Source: Ixodes scapularis
Taxonomy: Eukaryota; Arthropoda; Arachnida; Ixodida; Ixodidae
NCBI RefSeq assembly: GCF_016920785.2
Contig: NW_024609880.1
Coordinates: 49,004,296 to 49,068,295, forward strand
Length of the DNA: 64,000 nt
Direction of reading: 5' to 3'
Shown: positions 55,092 through 64,000 of the stretch, piece by piece
Numbering within the stretch: the first letter of the stretch is position 1
How the letters are laid out: each line of letters opens with the position of its first letter
Notes under the pieces: model-generated
What the model was told of the DNA's origin: nothing
The model's input: the letters and a program-made list of their open reading frames with translations, nothing else
Databases searched by the model: none
Translations under genes and position numbers: made by a program

Positions 55092-55937
55092 GAAGGAGAA
55101 GAAACAAACACGCTTTTTCTTGACCTCAAGCTAAGTTTTCTAGGTGAGCACATTTGTTGGGAGTACTCCCCTAGATCTAAGAAGGGGGTCCTTCCCTTCA
55201 ATTCCTGCCACTCCAAGCTAGTGAAGAGAGGCATCGCGAGCTCGTGTATGGAGGCGTCTCTCAGAAAGTCTTGCCTGCATAGCGCCCACGATAGCTTTGT
55301 CAGACAAGTAGATCGTCTGCGAAAAGGGGGTTTCCCAATGAGCTCATTGGTCGAAGTGGCTGGGAGCTTGATAAAGAAGTTCAAGGGGACGCAGAAACCA
55401 CCGCGCGAAAAGAGCAACGTACGGCCTGTGGTGATACCATATATGCACGGTGTCTCCCATAACCTTAAGAAGGTGGCTGGGCGCTATGATGTCCCGGTCG
55501 TATTTTCGGCGCCCAACAAAATGTCGCGATTATGCAGGAGAATTAATGATCCACAACCGATAACTGACCCGTGCCATACCAAGCACAGGAATAAGTACAC
55601 TGATTGCGCAACCGCCGTCGTTTATGAAATACCAATGACGTGTGGTTTAAGCTATGTAGGGCAGTCTGGAAGGTGTATTAATGATCGGGTCCGCGAGCAC
55701 GCCGCTTCAACTAGAACTACACCGTCAGGGCATTTGGCTGTACATTGCAAAAGATGCACTTGCGACCCATCATTTGACAGCACTAAAATATTGGCGAGGT
55801 ACAGAAACAAAGTGTCACGCGAGCTTCACGAGGCATTTGAGATTAGGAGAAGGGGTAAAAAATGCATTAGCGATACATCATTGGCTCTGTCTACGAATGA
55901 GTTTGAATATTTGAAACGTGGTCTGGGCGGAGACTAA
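55092..55937 (+). CDS. Penelope-like element C-terminal ORF, GIY-YIG endonuclease
   Basis: An open frame of 281 codons runs from just after a TAG (55089-55091) to TAA 55935-55937; the first ATG is 55221. It starts in the region after the reverse-transcriptase fingers/palm ('TNTLFLDLKLSFLGEHICW'), continues with the thumb-like 'HSKLVKRGIASSCMEASL', and ends in a GIY-YIG nuclease. The nuclease contains a Cys/His cluster (CHTKHRNKYTDC), 'YEIPMTCGLSYVGQSGRC', then NDRVREH and a final 'GHLAVHCKRCTCDPSF'. Reverse transcriptase plus C-terminal GIY-YIG is the Penelope-like architecture. Upstream reverse-transcriptase domains are missing, so this is a 5'-truncated copy with an intact 3' coding part. 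Confidence 0.9.
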   Translation, partial: EGEETNTLFLDLKLSFLGEHICWEYSPRSKKGVLPFNSCHSKLVKRGIASSCMEASLRKSCLHSAHDSFVRQVDRLRKGGFPMSSLVEVAGSLIKKFKGTQKPPREKSNVRPVVIPYMHGVSHNLKKVAGRYDVPVVFSAPNKMSRLCRRINDPQPITDPCHTKHRNKYTDCATAVVYEIPMTCGLSYVGQSGRCINDRVREHAASTRTTPSGHLAVHCKRCTCDPSFDSTKILARYRNKVSRELHEAFEIRRRGKKCISDTSLALSTNEFEYLKRGLGGD

Positions 55938-56112
55938 CGTGACGTGTGGTGTCTGATAGTGTGCCCCCATTGGTATATAAGTTTGTGTTTTTTCCTAATA
56001 AATTCAGTTGAGAGTGCGCCCTGTGTCGTTGTCAATCTACTCTTTGTCCGTGTTTTTTTTGGCGCTTATTTTCCCACGATGTACCAACTGGCCCATCTAA
56101 GCATTTTATTGA
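55938..56112 (+). mobile_element. Penelope-like 3' untranslated tail
   Basis: Directly after the stop: 'tcctaataaattcagttgag', 'tttgtccgtgttttttttgg' and 'gatgtaccaactggcccat'. The same modules occur at 100-215, 35250-35320 (inverted) and 42450-42510, which defines the tail of the family. Confidence 0.75.
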
Positions 56113-56890
56113 AACAAACACTTTTTGAATGAGCTTCAAAGCAAACGTCAAGCCACAATAGGCACATAAGGAGCTTTGAGAAGACGAGTATAGGTCACTG
56201 CAGCTCAATAAAGCCAGGAATCTTTGGCCAAGTGAGTGCCTGTGCTCGCATGGAAGTGTGCGCGTTTTCATACTGGAACCCACTGAACCGGCGATTTCCG
56301 AAAATGGTTCAACGTGATTGTACCAAGCGTTGGCGTCACAATCCTCCGCTGACTGAACCACTTTAGCTCCCGACAGAAAGTGGGGTCTGAGTGTCAAATC
56401 CGGATCACGTCACCAGCACTTTGCTACCTTTAAGGGTAACGTGCAATTCAAAAACAGCTTGAAAAAAAAAAAAAAAGATGGACGACAAGTCGACAGGAAA
56501 ATAAGAGGACACATAGAGGCGGGCGTACTTGGGGCTATCTATTTCGTCTTCAGTTGGCATTTGGCGACTGCGTTTTGCTCGCGCCTTGTTTCCTGTTTTG
56601 TGTTTGTTCACTTGGCTCCAATTTTGTAATCGGTTCAGCTTTGCCCTGGAGTTTGACGATCTCTAGTTACGTAGATTGTTCCTGCAAAAATGTTTTTCCA
56701 AGATTGCGAAATTAATTTGAGATACGCGAGCACAAGAGGCCACAGATTCGCGTCCCTGTCAGTTCGTATATCTCGGGCCTCCTATTACGTACAACCGGAG
56801 CCTCCTTACCTAAAGTTTGATTTGTGATACCGTCGTGCTAAGTGAAACGTTTTTCCAGATAATAGAGTGTTAGTTTAAGGTGCATGAACG
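56113..56890. other. no gene seen
   Basis: Only short frames; an A run at 56463 and no recognised element ends. Confidence 0.3.
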
Positions 56891-56893
56891 CGC

Positions 56894-57454
56894 ATGCGCA
56901 GTGCGATGCCCCAAACTGCACGGGTTACGAGAGAGTTCATGAAAGCAATTGAGGGCTCACCGCTAACCGGTTTCTCGACGTTTGTTTCCTATATTTCTTT
57001 TTTGCCTTTAAGAATCATTTCTAATCGCTTTTTGATGCAACTTTCAGCGTACTGTGCATTGTTCAATCTTTTCCGCTGTCTTTCAACCGCCATCCCGATA
57101 AAATGCATGCAGGACCAATTCAAAGCATTTCTGACCGAGGACTTCACAATCCCTGCTTTCACGATTTTGGATGGACAACTAACCCTTGACACGTACAATT
57201 CTGAGCTAAATGAAACTATATTTCGCGCGACGACCAAAATGGAGCTCAAGATACAGTTGAGCCAGCGGCAAGCGCCCGTATACACGAACTCATCTCTGTT
57301 ACGTCACGGCGCGGTTCTGGCGCGTCGGTCGCACTTCCGGTCTGGGGCTGTGGGCAGAAGTCCCCATGCCAGACGTGTATTCCTGCGTTGCTTTGAAGGG
57401 AACCTGACAAAAACCTGCCTTCTCGTCAAAACGCCGCGACTGGGGCTGTACTAA
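56894..57454 (+). CDS. hypothetical ORF, 186 codons
   Basis: ATG at 56894 lies inside an NRF-1-like palindrome ('cgcgcatgcgcagtgcg'); a second ATG follows four codons later. The frame begins 'MRSAMPQTARVTREFMKAIE' and includes a moderately hydrophobic stretch at residues ~28-62 and the segment 'AFTILDGQLTLDTYNSEL'. No family recognised and no repeat seen in it. It is longer than most chance frames in the window, but there is no splice or homology support. Confidence 0.25.
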   Translation: MRSAMPQTARVTREFMKAIEGSPLTGFSTFVSYISFLPLRIISNRFLMQLSAYCALFNLFRCLSTAIPIKCMQDQFKAFLTEDFTIPAFTILDGQLTLDTYNSELNETIFRATTKMELKIQLSQRQAPVYTNSSLLRHGAVLARRSHFRSGAVGRSPHARRVFLRCFEGNLTKTCLLVKTPRLGLY

Positions 57455-57975
57455 AAGAGTCGAGAAAGGTTTGAAGGTCAAATTTCATGTGCTCGGTTCG
57501 TCCGAGATGGTGGATATGTGCCGTGAAAAGGGAAAACTAGACGCCGTCGGACCACGATTGTTTTGAGCGGGAAGCACTTCAGATTGAATTCACGAATACT
57601 TCTGGTTATCAGATTTTTTTTTTTTTGTTCTAACATGAACGGTGAAAAACCGCGAAGTTGTACGGACCACCTGCGGACTACGTTCAGTGCGTCTTCAAGT
57701 CCAGAAGGGCCGCTTGACTGTTCGAACTGTCGTCTGCTCTTTCAAACGTTTCTGCTTGTCGTCTGCTCTTTTAGACGACACCGGCCCGTAGACCAAACGT
57801 GGGCCCGGTACTTGCGATAAGAAGTAAGTGCAGGCATTAAAATACTCAAGTTTGTAGGTTGATAAGCAGGCTCGATATAAACCGTAGATAAAAGGATGTA
57901 TTGATACCAGTGGCCATCACCGACTTGTTATGCCTGATTCACTTGGTTCGATTCTGCTTGAGATTTTCAGCATCG
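57455..57975. other. no gene seen
   Basis: A short repeat of 'gtcgtctgctctttcaaac'/'gtcgtctgctcttttagac' occurs at about 57730-57778. Nothing else is recognised. Confidence 0.3.
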
Positions 57976-57977
57976 GT

Positions 57978-58169
57978 TCACGCTTTTGCAGCCCGATCGA
58001 CGTCCTGACTGAAAATTGCGAGCGAAATCTCATCATACGAATCAGGCTTTAGCGTACATTCTGCGCCGTCCACGCGGAATGAATCGCCGCATGTCACATT
58101 ATTCACGCGAAGTTTTGCGGTGCAACAAGCCTCGGTAATTTCGCAGAGGCAGCTCAAGTAGTCAGACAT
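57978..58169 (-). CDS. hypothetical small ORF, 63 codons, Cys-rich N-terminus
   Basis: ATG at 58169 (context ctggcgATGt) opens 'MSDYLSCLCEITEACCTAKL', followed by a segment with 'VTCGDSFRVDGAECTLKPD' and an acidic end. Codon use is balanced and coding-like, with seven cysteines. The frame is open upstream to 58304. No signal peptide, no donor and no recognised family. It might be a first coding exon or a short processed gene. Confidence 0.3.
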   Translation of the reverse strand: MSDYLSCLCEITEACCTAKLRVNNVTCGDSFRVDGAECTLKPDSYDEISLAIFSQDVDRAAKA

Positions 58170-58514
58170 CGCCAGGAAGACGTAGAACCTACAATTCGAA
58201 CGCGAAAAAGGGCAGGGGGACTCACACCGACGACGACAACATTGCATTTCAATGGTTTGCTTATGGGCGACGGCGAGCTTCTTGCCCGCACCCCCATCGT
58301 GCATGCGCGGCGCCGGTGGTGTCCGCTAGGGGCGCTCGGGTTTATTTGTAAACATGAGTTGGTGTATAGACCATTTCATTTAGCGCTCTCAGGGTGGTGC
58401 CATTTTGTTCGGCCTTCTCCACACATCCGGGAAGTTCAGCAGGTTCGGAGGGGTAAAAACGGGAGAGAGACAAGCGCCCGATTTCGCTAACTCCGTTTCA
58501 CCTTATGTTGTACC

Positions 58515-60402
58515 CAGACTTGTACACGTTACTGAAAAATAGTAAGGAATTACACTTACAATTACTCAAGGCTAAATTGTAATTTATAACAATTACAATT
58601 ACCCTGCCATAAAAGTAAGTGACCGTTACCCCAAAAAGTAATCCGTTACTTTCGTGGCGTTACTTTCAACAATATCGTCTTCAAGTAAGAAACAAAGGGA
58701 AGAGGGTTATTCAAATTCTTATTGTTACGACCTGTTCCATTTAATGACCTTGAGTATTTTTAGCAACAGCTGACTGTCGATAGTCTCGTCAGACATTTTG
58801 CGTTATTTTTTACTGAAGGTGTCGAACGCTACGCTGAACACCCTTTAGACTGAGGCACTGGATGGGAGTGGCATATTGTGCATCACGAATGTTTTATGCT
58901 CTGCTTCGAGCTTCTTCAGCGAAGCAATGGAGGTACTATTTACCTCGAAGATACCATTGTCGAAATCGCGAAGCTGTAGATGTCATCCTACATCTAGCCA
59001 AAACTAGAATAATTATTGATTTATGTCCATCTTAACATACCGGCATATATGGCCAGACATTAGCAAAATATAGTTGTAGCAGTAAAGTGATAATTAAATA
59101 ATAAATAAGGTTTGGCTCGATATTGTTCTTCCTTTCGTTCTGAACAGGTCGAGTTTCGGGTGAGACGTTGGTGCATAAAAGAAAAGTTTCCAGTGTATAC
59201 ATATAAGTCTAAAAGGAAACAAGACACTCATAAAAACAATTGTTAGAACATCGGTTAAAACAAGGAAATGTACACGCACGTTTGCCGTGTGGACCTTTCT
59301 TGGTGCCGTTCAAAAACGCACGGAGCACGAACCGACTGCAGTTTACTCCGGTGTTTTCCAGATAGACCTCCGCTGATGCCACGGGCAGCGAACGGCAGGG
59401 AGCTAAGCCGCACCATCACCCAAGCATCACCCCACTGACAAGTTTCACGCTCTCCTCAAGCCCAGAATAGCAAGTCTGCGTCAGCCACCATTATGTTTTA
59501 TTTGTAAAACTATCTGCTTGATAGCGTCCTGCTGGGATAAAAACAAGAAGAACAAGAAAGGAAGACTATTACCATTTTCGCAAGTTCTCGCAAAAAGCTG
59601 ACTCACAAGAAGGATGACTGAGGCGCAGATAATCTGACTGAAATTCGTAAATGAAGTGGGCCAACCCTAGAAGTTGGACTAGAAAAAAGTAAGTAGCTTT
59701 TAAAATAGGGTCAAATAAGGTGAAAAAGACAGAAAATATACATCCAGTTTTCTAAGAGAAAATGATAAGTGTGCAACAACGAACGAGGATGCTTGTGGTA
59801 ATAACACCTTCACGTATTATCACATCTCTCTTAGCGGATTTTTGGGTAGTCGGAGCGTTGTCCGAGAAGGACATTGTTGATTCTTGTCTGTGCGCTTACC
59901 GCCCCGAGCTTCTGGAAGAAGCACACAATCACTTGGTGTCCTCCTCTCCCGTCTTCGATCGCAATGAAAAAAACAAAGGGACTAAAAAAAGTGGTGCAAC
60001 TTGCCCTCCCCCCCCCCCCTTTTTTTTTTGTAGAAATGCGTATTCGGATTTTTTGACGCTGTTGTGCGGGTCTAAATAAATGGAGTCAAAAACTTGGCTT
60101 TGCAAAAAAAAAAAAAAAGGCTTTGCGGAACTGAGGAGTCCCAAGCCTCCCTTTGTGCTGCTCAATTCGCGTGACAGTGTCACTGCGCTCGACTTTCCCA
60201 AAATAACAACAACCCTTCTTTATAGGGGGGGGGGGTCCTAAAAAAATGTAACGTTTTACAAGGAATCCGTTACGTGAAAAATGTAAGGGAATTACTTTAA
60301 AATTACTCTAGAAAATATGTAATTATTCCGTTACTAAATTACTGATAAATGTAAGCGATTACAAGTAATTTCGTTACTTGTAACGGATTACGTACAAGTC
60401 TG
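58515..60402. mobile_element. hAT-type non-autonomous element, 1.9 kb
   Basis: The left CAGACTTGTACACGTTACTG is mirrored by the right end (reverse complement CAGACTTGTACGTAATCCGT). Flanking 8-mers GTTGTACC (58507-58514) and CTTGTACC (60403-60410) agree at 7 of 8 positions. Subterminal DNA on both sides is dense in 'gtaattac', 'cgttact' and 'ccgttac' motifs. No transposase frame is recognised. A C run plus T run lies at about 60010. Confidence 0.82.
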
Positions 60403-60648
60403 CTTGTACCGCAGACATGGCTATAACAGCGAGCTCATAGCGTTGGGAGCTACTCTTAAGAGACGAGAGCTTGTGCTGCCGAGATGTGCCCTAGAGCAAG
60501 GAGGTCGCGCTTGCAGCCTTTCCTGCGGTACATCATAAGGTGAAACAGAGTATAGCAGATGACAAACTGGGAGGTGGCCGTTCTCCATCTTTGGACTGTA
60601 CCGGCGGGCTGTACAAAACATCAAACTCTCGCTCGTGGCTGCCGTTAA

Positions 60649-61303
60649 AGGACGCATGCAAAGGAAAAAAACATTTTTTTTAGACAGCTTGGATGGAAAA
60701 AGGATGTCATAAAACGATTTTACAACGAAGAAACAAAATTTTTAGAGCTATATTTACGGCGCCATACGAATTTGTAGTTGGCGCTCGCGGGAGCCGCCGC
60801 TGGTCACGTGGTAGGCCCGCGCGCCGCCGCGCTGCGTCGAAGCCGCACGCTGAGCGTTGTGCGAACGCCGCTTCAACGCGTTTCTCCACGCCGCCGTCGC
60901 CGCCGCCGCACAAGTTCGTCTGCTTCGGGGCGCCGCCGCCGTCGTCTGACAGGCGCACAGGTCTATCACGTTTGCTTGCGCTTTTTCAGGAGTTTCCTTT
61001 GGGCTCTAAAAGTTCCTTATTCGTCTTGGTTTTTTTTTATATTTCAAACAAAGATAAATAAGTTACTTTTAGAGGCCAGAGGAAGCTTCCGAAAGAGCGC
61101 AAGCACCACGTGATAAATAAAGACCAATCACGTGATAAATACGGACCGCTTTTCCGCGGTGCCCGCGGGCGCCAACGACAAATTCGTTTTGCGCCGTAAA
61201 TATAGCTCTAAAAATTGTTTTTATTCGTTGTAAAATCGTTTTATGGCGTGCTTTTTCCATCTAAGCCGTTTAAAAAAATGTTTTCTTCCTTTGCATGTGT
61301 CCT
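60649..61303. mobile_element. TTAA-flanked element with ~150-bp inverted arms
   Basis: TTAA at 60645-60648 and 61304-61307 bracket inverted arms starting 'aggacgcatgcaaaggaa' and its mirror 'cctttgcatgtgtcct'. They run through 'aaaacgattttacaacga', 'agagctatatttacggcgc' and 'ttggcgc'. The GC-rich centre (60790-60960) gives chance Arg/Ala-rich frames. A piggyBac/Kolobok-type MITE is inferred. Confidence 0.85.
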
Positions 61304-61307
61304 TTAA

Positions 61308-61743
61308 GAAGTGGTTCGCGTTCTTAGAATCATCGACACTACGTTGTAAAATAACCAATATATGACTGTTACTTTTTAAACCGCACAGAAAGCCGAGGCT
61401 GGGGCGTAGCAAGCATGATTAAGGCAGAAGGTTCCTGTGAAATGATTACAGATTACTGTTACATTGATAAAGACTACGAGATGTCGTCGTTATTGATAAG
61501 GCAGAGTAATATAGCAGTGTGTTAACGTCCACCAAGTGGAAGTGTATGTCTTTTTCTAATTTAGATTATGTTTTAGAGTTTGCGATAAAAATAAAACATA
61601 ATTCTGGGAGGTGACTTTAATATTAACATGCTACTTGAGACAACAAATCAATGCTATTCGACGCACTGATCCAAACAGGCGGATCTGTGAATATGATAAC
61701 GGCTCCAACGAGAATTACCACTGAATGTGGTAATTCTCGTGTG

Positions 61744-61782
<39 letters not shown>

Positions 61783-62230
61783 TTTATTGACTTTGTTCCT
61801 ATTTTTTTGTTCTGATTGATACTTACCCTGAATGTACCCCCCCCCCCCCCCCTTCATGTAATTCCCTTAATTGGGCCTTTAAGGTACCATGAATAAATAA
61901 ATAAATCATCGACACTACTGTATCTTTTTATTACAACCTACAATAAGTGAGATTCTAAATCTGGTATAATATTCACTGATGTAAGTGATCATTTGGGTAT
62001 ATTTTTGTCCATAAATAAAAAAGTAAGCTAAACAACAACAAAAAAAGGAAAGAAAAATCAGTGAGGGGCGCAGCTCCAGAATATAGCGCGCGGACACGTA
62101 GACGACAAAGCGCGGACACACGGACAACAAAACTGTTTGCGGTGTTGATTGGCAGGGGGGCTTGGAACCTCTGCCCTTCCTAAAAAGGTAGCCGATCTGG
62201 GACAGAGAACTTGATCTTGCTGGCGAGGAT
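61308..62230. other. no gene seen; simple repeats
   Basis: A (GT)n run at about 61740-61776, a C run at about 61840-61852, and a dispersed 'gcggacacgtagacgacaaa' block at about 62090. No coding feature recognised. Confidence 0.4.
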
Positions 62231-62234
62231 GGAA

Positions 62235-62560
62235 GAACGGAGGAATATAATGATTACAAGCGCAAACGGAAAGTCTAAAGTTTGGTAAAGAAGCGTGATA
62301 ATACGCGAGTAAGTGCTAGGGGTAGATAATTAAACAACGAGACAAAATATGTACGCAACTTTAATAAAGCGGAAGAGTGTGAATGGTTCTAGGCTAGGTG
62401 CTGCAAACTACCGCTCAATACAAAGGGCTTTCATTCATTCATTCATCCATCCTATGATAGAAGACATACGCTTTCTGAAAGTCTTCACGACGACTCTCAA
62501 GAAAAAAAAAGGAATGAACTGAAGAGAGACATCGCTGAACAGACGTTAGCCTATCAGACG
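62235..62560. repeat. dispersed repeat, relative of 47860-48290
   Basis: Same ordered blocks as the other copy: 'aatgattacaagcgcaaac', 'ctaggctaggtgctgcaaac', 'ttcattcattcatccatcc', 'tatgatagaagacatac' and 'gagagacatcgctgaacag'. Confidence 0.6.
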
Positions 62561-62776
62561 TCGGAAAAAAGAGAGCAACATTTAGCTATAAGAAAAGAAT
62601 CAAGGTGGTTTCGTGCCATAGCGACCAAGAGCTGAGTGGGCGAACGATCTTCGTTCCAATATAATCGGCGGAATATTGCCTTCATCAAAGAAACGTCGAT
62701 ATGCTGTCGCGTTTCGGAGTACTATAGTCTGCAGTGTAGCACCTAAAAACAGACCGATTTTTTTTTTTTGCTTTAA

Positions 62777-63223
62777 TGGGATACTGGACCGAAATTTCGA
62801 GCTCACTAAACAAGGCCGGGTGGATAGGCGGGAAGCTGCAAAACCAAAAATATCACTCATACGGCGATATATCTAACGGATCGCCGTATTTTTCGGGAAA
62901 GAAGTGCGCGACTGAGCCCGGCCGACAAGGCCGACGAGACAAGGCACGTCACGATTCCCATTCCCTTTCCTCCTCGCCACGTCCCGTGGAGCATGTGAAC
63001 CGAAGCGAGGAGGAGAGAAGCGAGGCCGCTCCTCCTCATTCTCAAATTCTCCTGGAGCACAGTTACGTCAAAGAACTCGCTTGATCGCGCCCTTCTTTTC
63101 CAAAAAGTACGGCCATCCGTTTGAAATATTGATGCACGAGTGATGTTTTGGAGTTTGTAGCGTCCGGTTCAATACTTTTGCAGCCTCACTTTGCGAAATC
63201 CGAATTTTGGTTCAGTATCCCTT
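62777..63223. mobile_element. TTAA-flanked TIR element, 447 bp
   Basis: The left TTAA (62773) + 'tgggatactggaccgaaat' is mirrored by the right 'ttttggttcagtatccctt' + TTAA (63224-63227). The inverted ends are short and imperfect. Related to the terminus at about 380-416. Confidence 0.6.
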
Positions 63224-63486
63224 TTAATGTATCCCATCGTGTGTTATCACTTCACATCTACTAGTTTAGGTTACCCCTTAAAACTGGTTTTGAGCAACAT
63301 ACATAATGAGCAGTGTAGGGAGGAGCGTCAGTTGTCCCGCCTCCAACGCACGCTTTCAATAGTGCTTCGGCATCCGTAAGCCTTGAGCATTCACACGCTG
63401 ACGAAGCACGGCGGAAGACAACGGACTGAAATGAGCGTGCTGTTTGGGGAGGCCTTGCCATTATAACCTTGTCGGTGATTATAGTA

Positions 63487-63660
63487 CAGTCCAATCTCGT
63501 TAATTCAAACTCTTTTATTTCAAACTTGCGGATAATTCAAAGTAACTTGCAGGTCCCATCCTATGCATGTCTACGTAAGAAAACTCCCGGAAAGTCAAAC
63601 TTTGCTTTATTCAAACAAATTTTCGGTTCCCCTTGAGTTCGAATTAACGAGATCCGACTG
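63487..63660. mobile_element. pogo/Tigger-like MITE, 174 bp
   Basis: The left CAGTCCAATCTCGTTAATTC and the right (reverse complement CAGTCGGATCTCGTTAATTC) are inverted repeats with TA on both outer sides (63485-63486 and 63661-63662). These termini are characteristic of pogo/Tigger MITEs of the Tc1/mariner superfamily. Confidence 0.88.
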
Positions 63661-63662
63661 TA

Positions 63663-64000
63663 TATTGCAGTCACATCAAGGTATCGGTCTTCATATGCTC
63701 ATGCCAAGGCGAAGAAGGCGTGTAACGAAAAATTAGTCATAGCACATGCGAGCTGGTGTAAGTTGAACATGATGGTAAACCTGAGACTGGGGCTGGAGTT
63801 GGAGACTTGGTTTTTAAGTTGGACACTTGGTATATAAGGCGTGCACGATATAAACGTTTTAGCTGAATTTGAGACGTTGCCTGTTTTTCTTTTTTTTTTT
63901 TTTTGTCTCCCTTTGATTTTTTTCTTTTCCTACTCCAGTCTCAGGTTTACCATCATGTTCAAGACGTGTACACGTTTGTTTACCGATTCGAGCCGCATAT
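63663..64000. other. inverted pair near window end, no gene seen
   Basis: 'gaacatgatggtaaacctga' (about 63766) followed by 'gactggggctgga' is mirrored by 'cagtctcaggtttaccatca' with 'tgttc' (about 63938-63961). A fold-back element of about 200 bases is possible. No coding feature. Confidence 0.45.

Noticed and set aside
59762..60079. 105-codon frame in the 58515-60402 element
   Set aside because: No hAT motif, and its end runs into a C/T homopolymer.

Overview
This window is eukaryotic, intron- and repeat-rich DNA, most likely from a chelicerate and best matching a hard tick. That placement is inference from repeat content: a Penelope-like GIY-YIG retroelement with its characteristic tail, an I/Jockey-type LINE end with a TTACTACTA tail, tRNA-derived SINEs, and many hAT, TA-type and TTAA-type inverted-repeat elements. 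No bacterial or organellar genes, rRNA, intact tRNA or CRISPR array is visible. I found no complete, confidently recognisable host protein gene. A 100-base N run at 39948-40047 is an assembly gap. Most long open frames here are chance frames or transposon remnants. || Layout. 1-12.9 kb: diverged repeats, including a Penelope-type tail (100-215), a degenerate ~56-bp tandem repeat (2.86-3.5 kb), a ~162-bp tandem repeat ending in a fold-back (5.49-6.05 kb), a complete 1.0-kb hAT element with 8-bp target duplications and hAT-C transposase remnants (6176-7181), a poly-G MITE, a SINE and several fold-back MITEs. || 12.9-34.6 kb is the core of the window. Two same-orientation copies of a ~10.2-kb unit occupy 12938-23178 and 24446-34587, separated by 1.27 kb of unrelated DNA. 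Both begin CCCTATTG and end CAATAGGG. Homology stops exactly at those termini and the four flanks all differ, with candidate 2-bp duplications TA/TA and AA/AA. They therefore look like two insertions of one very large inverted-repeat element, not a tandem duplication. Inside are a CpG-rich promoter-like block, a well-formed start exon, a tandem array of 72/75-nt phase-0 micro-exon-like cassettes, a second array of 48-nt phase-0 cassettes, and a final exon beginning with an in-phase TAA. No recognisable transposase is visible, so the unit may be a non-autonomous carrier of a captured, micro-exon-rich gene. Each copy holds a nested TA-type element containing a SINE and antisense ORFs. The copies also carry different later insertions, a PIF/Harbinger-like MITE in copy 1 and a 5'-truncated LINE in copy 2, at the same few bases. 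|| 34.6-64 kb: a Penelope-type head-to-head palindrome (35320-35430), a TTAA-flanked 1.1-kb element, minisatellites, the gap, a TGACGTCA/CACGTG-rich cluster with an inverted relative at ~1 kb, two further hAT-type elements with 8-bp duplications (42853-44487 and 58515-60402), several MITEs, a three-unit ~220-bp satellite (53.64-54.24 kb), a Penelope-like C-terminal ORF with GIY-YIG endonuclease (55092-55937), two TTAA elements and a pogo-like MITE. Three small ORFs (48848-49051, 56894-57454, 57978-58169) are listed as unrecognised hypotheticals. || Copy boundaries and duplications were read by eye, and no alignment or database search was run.
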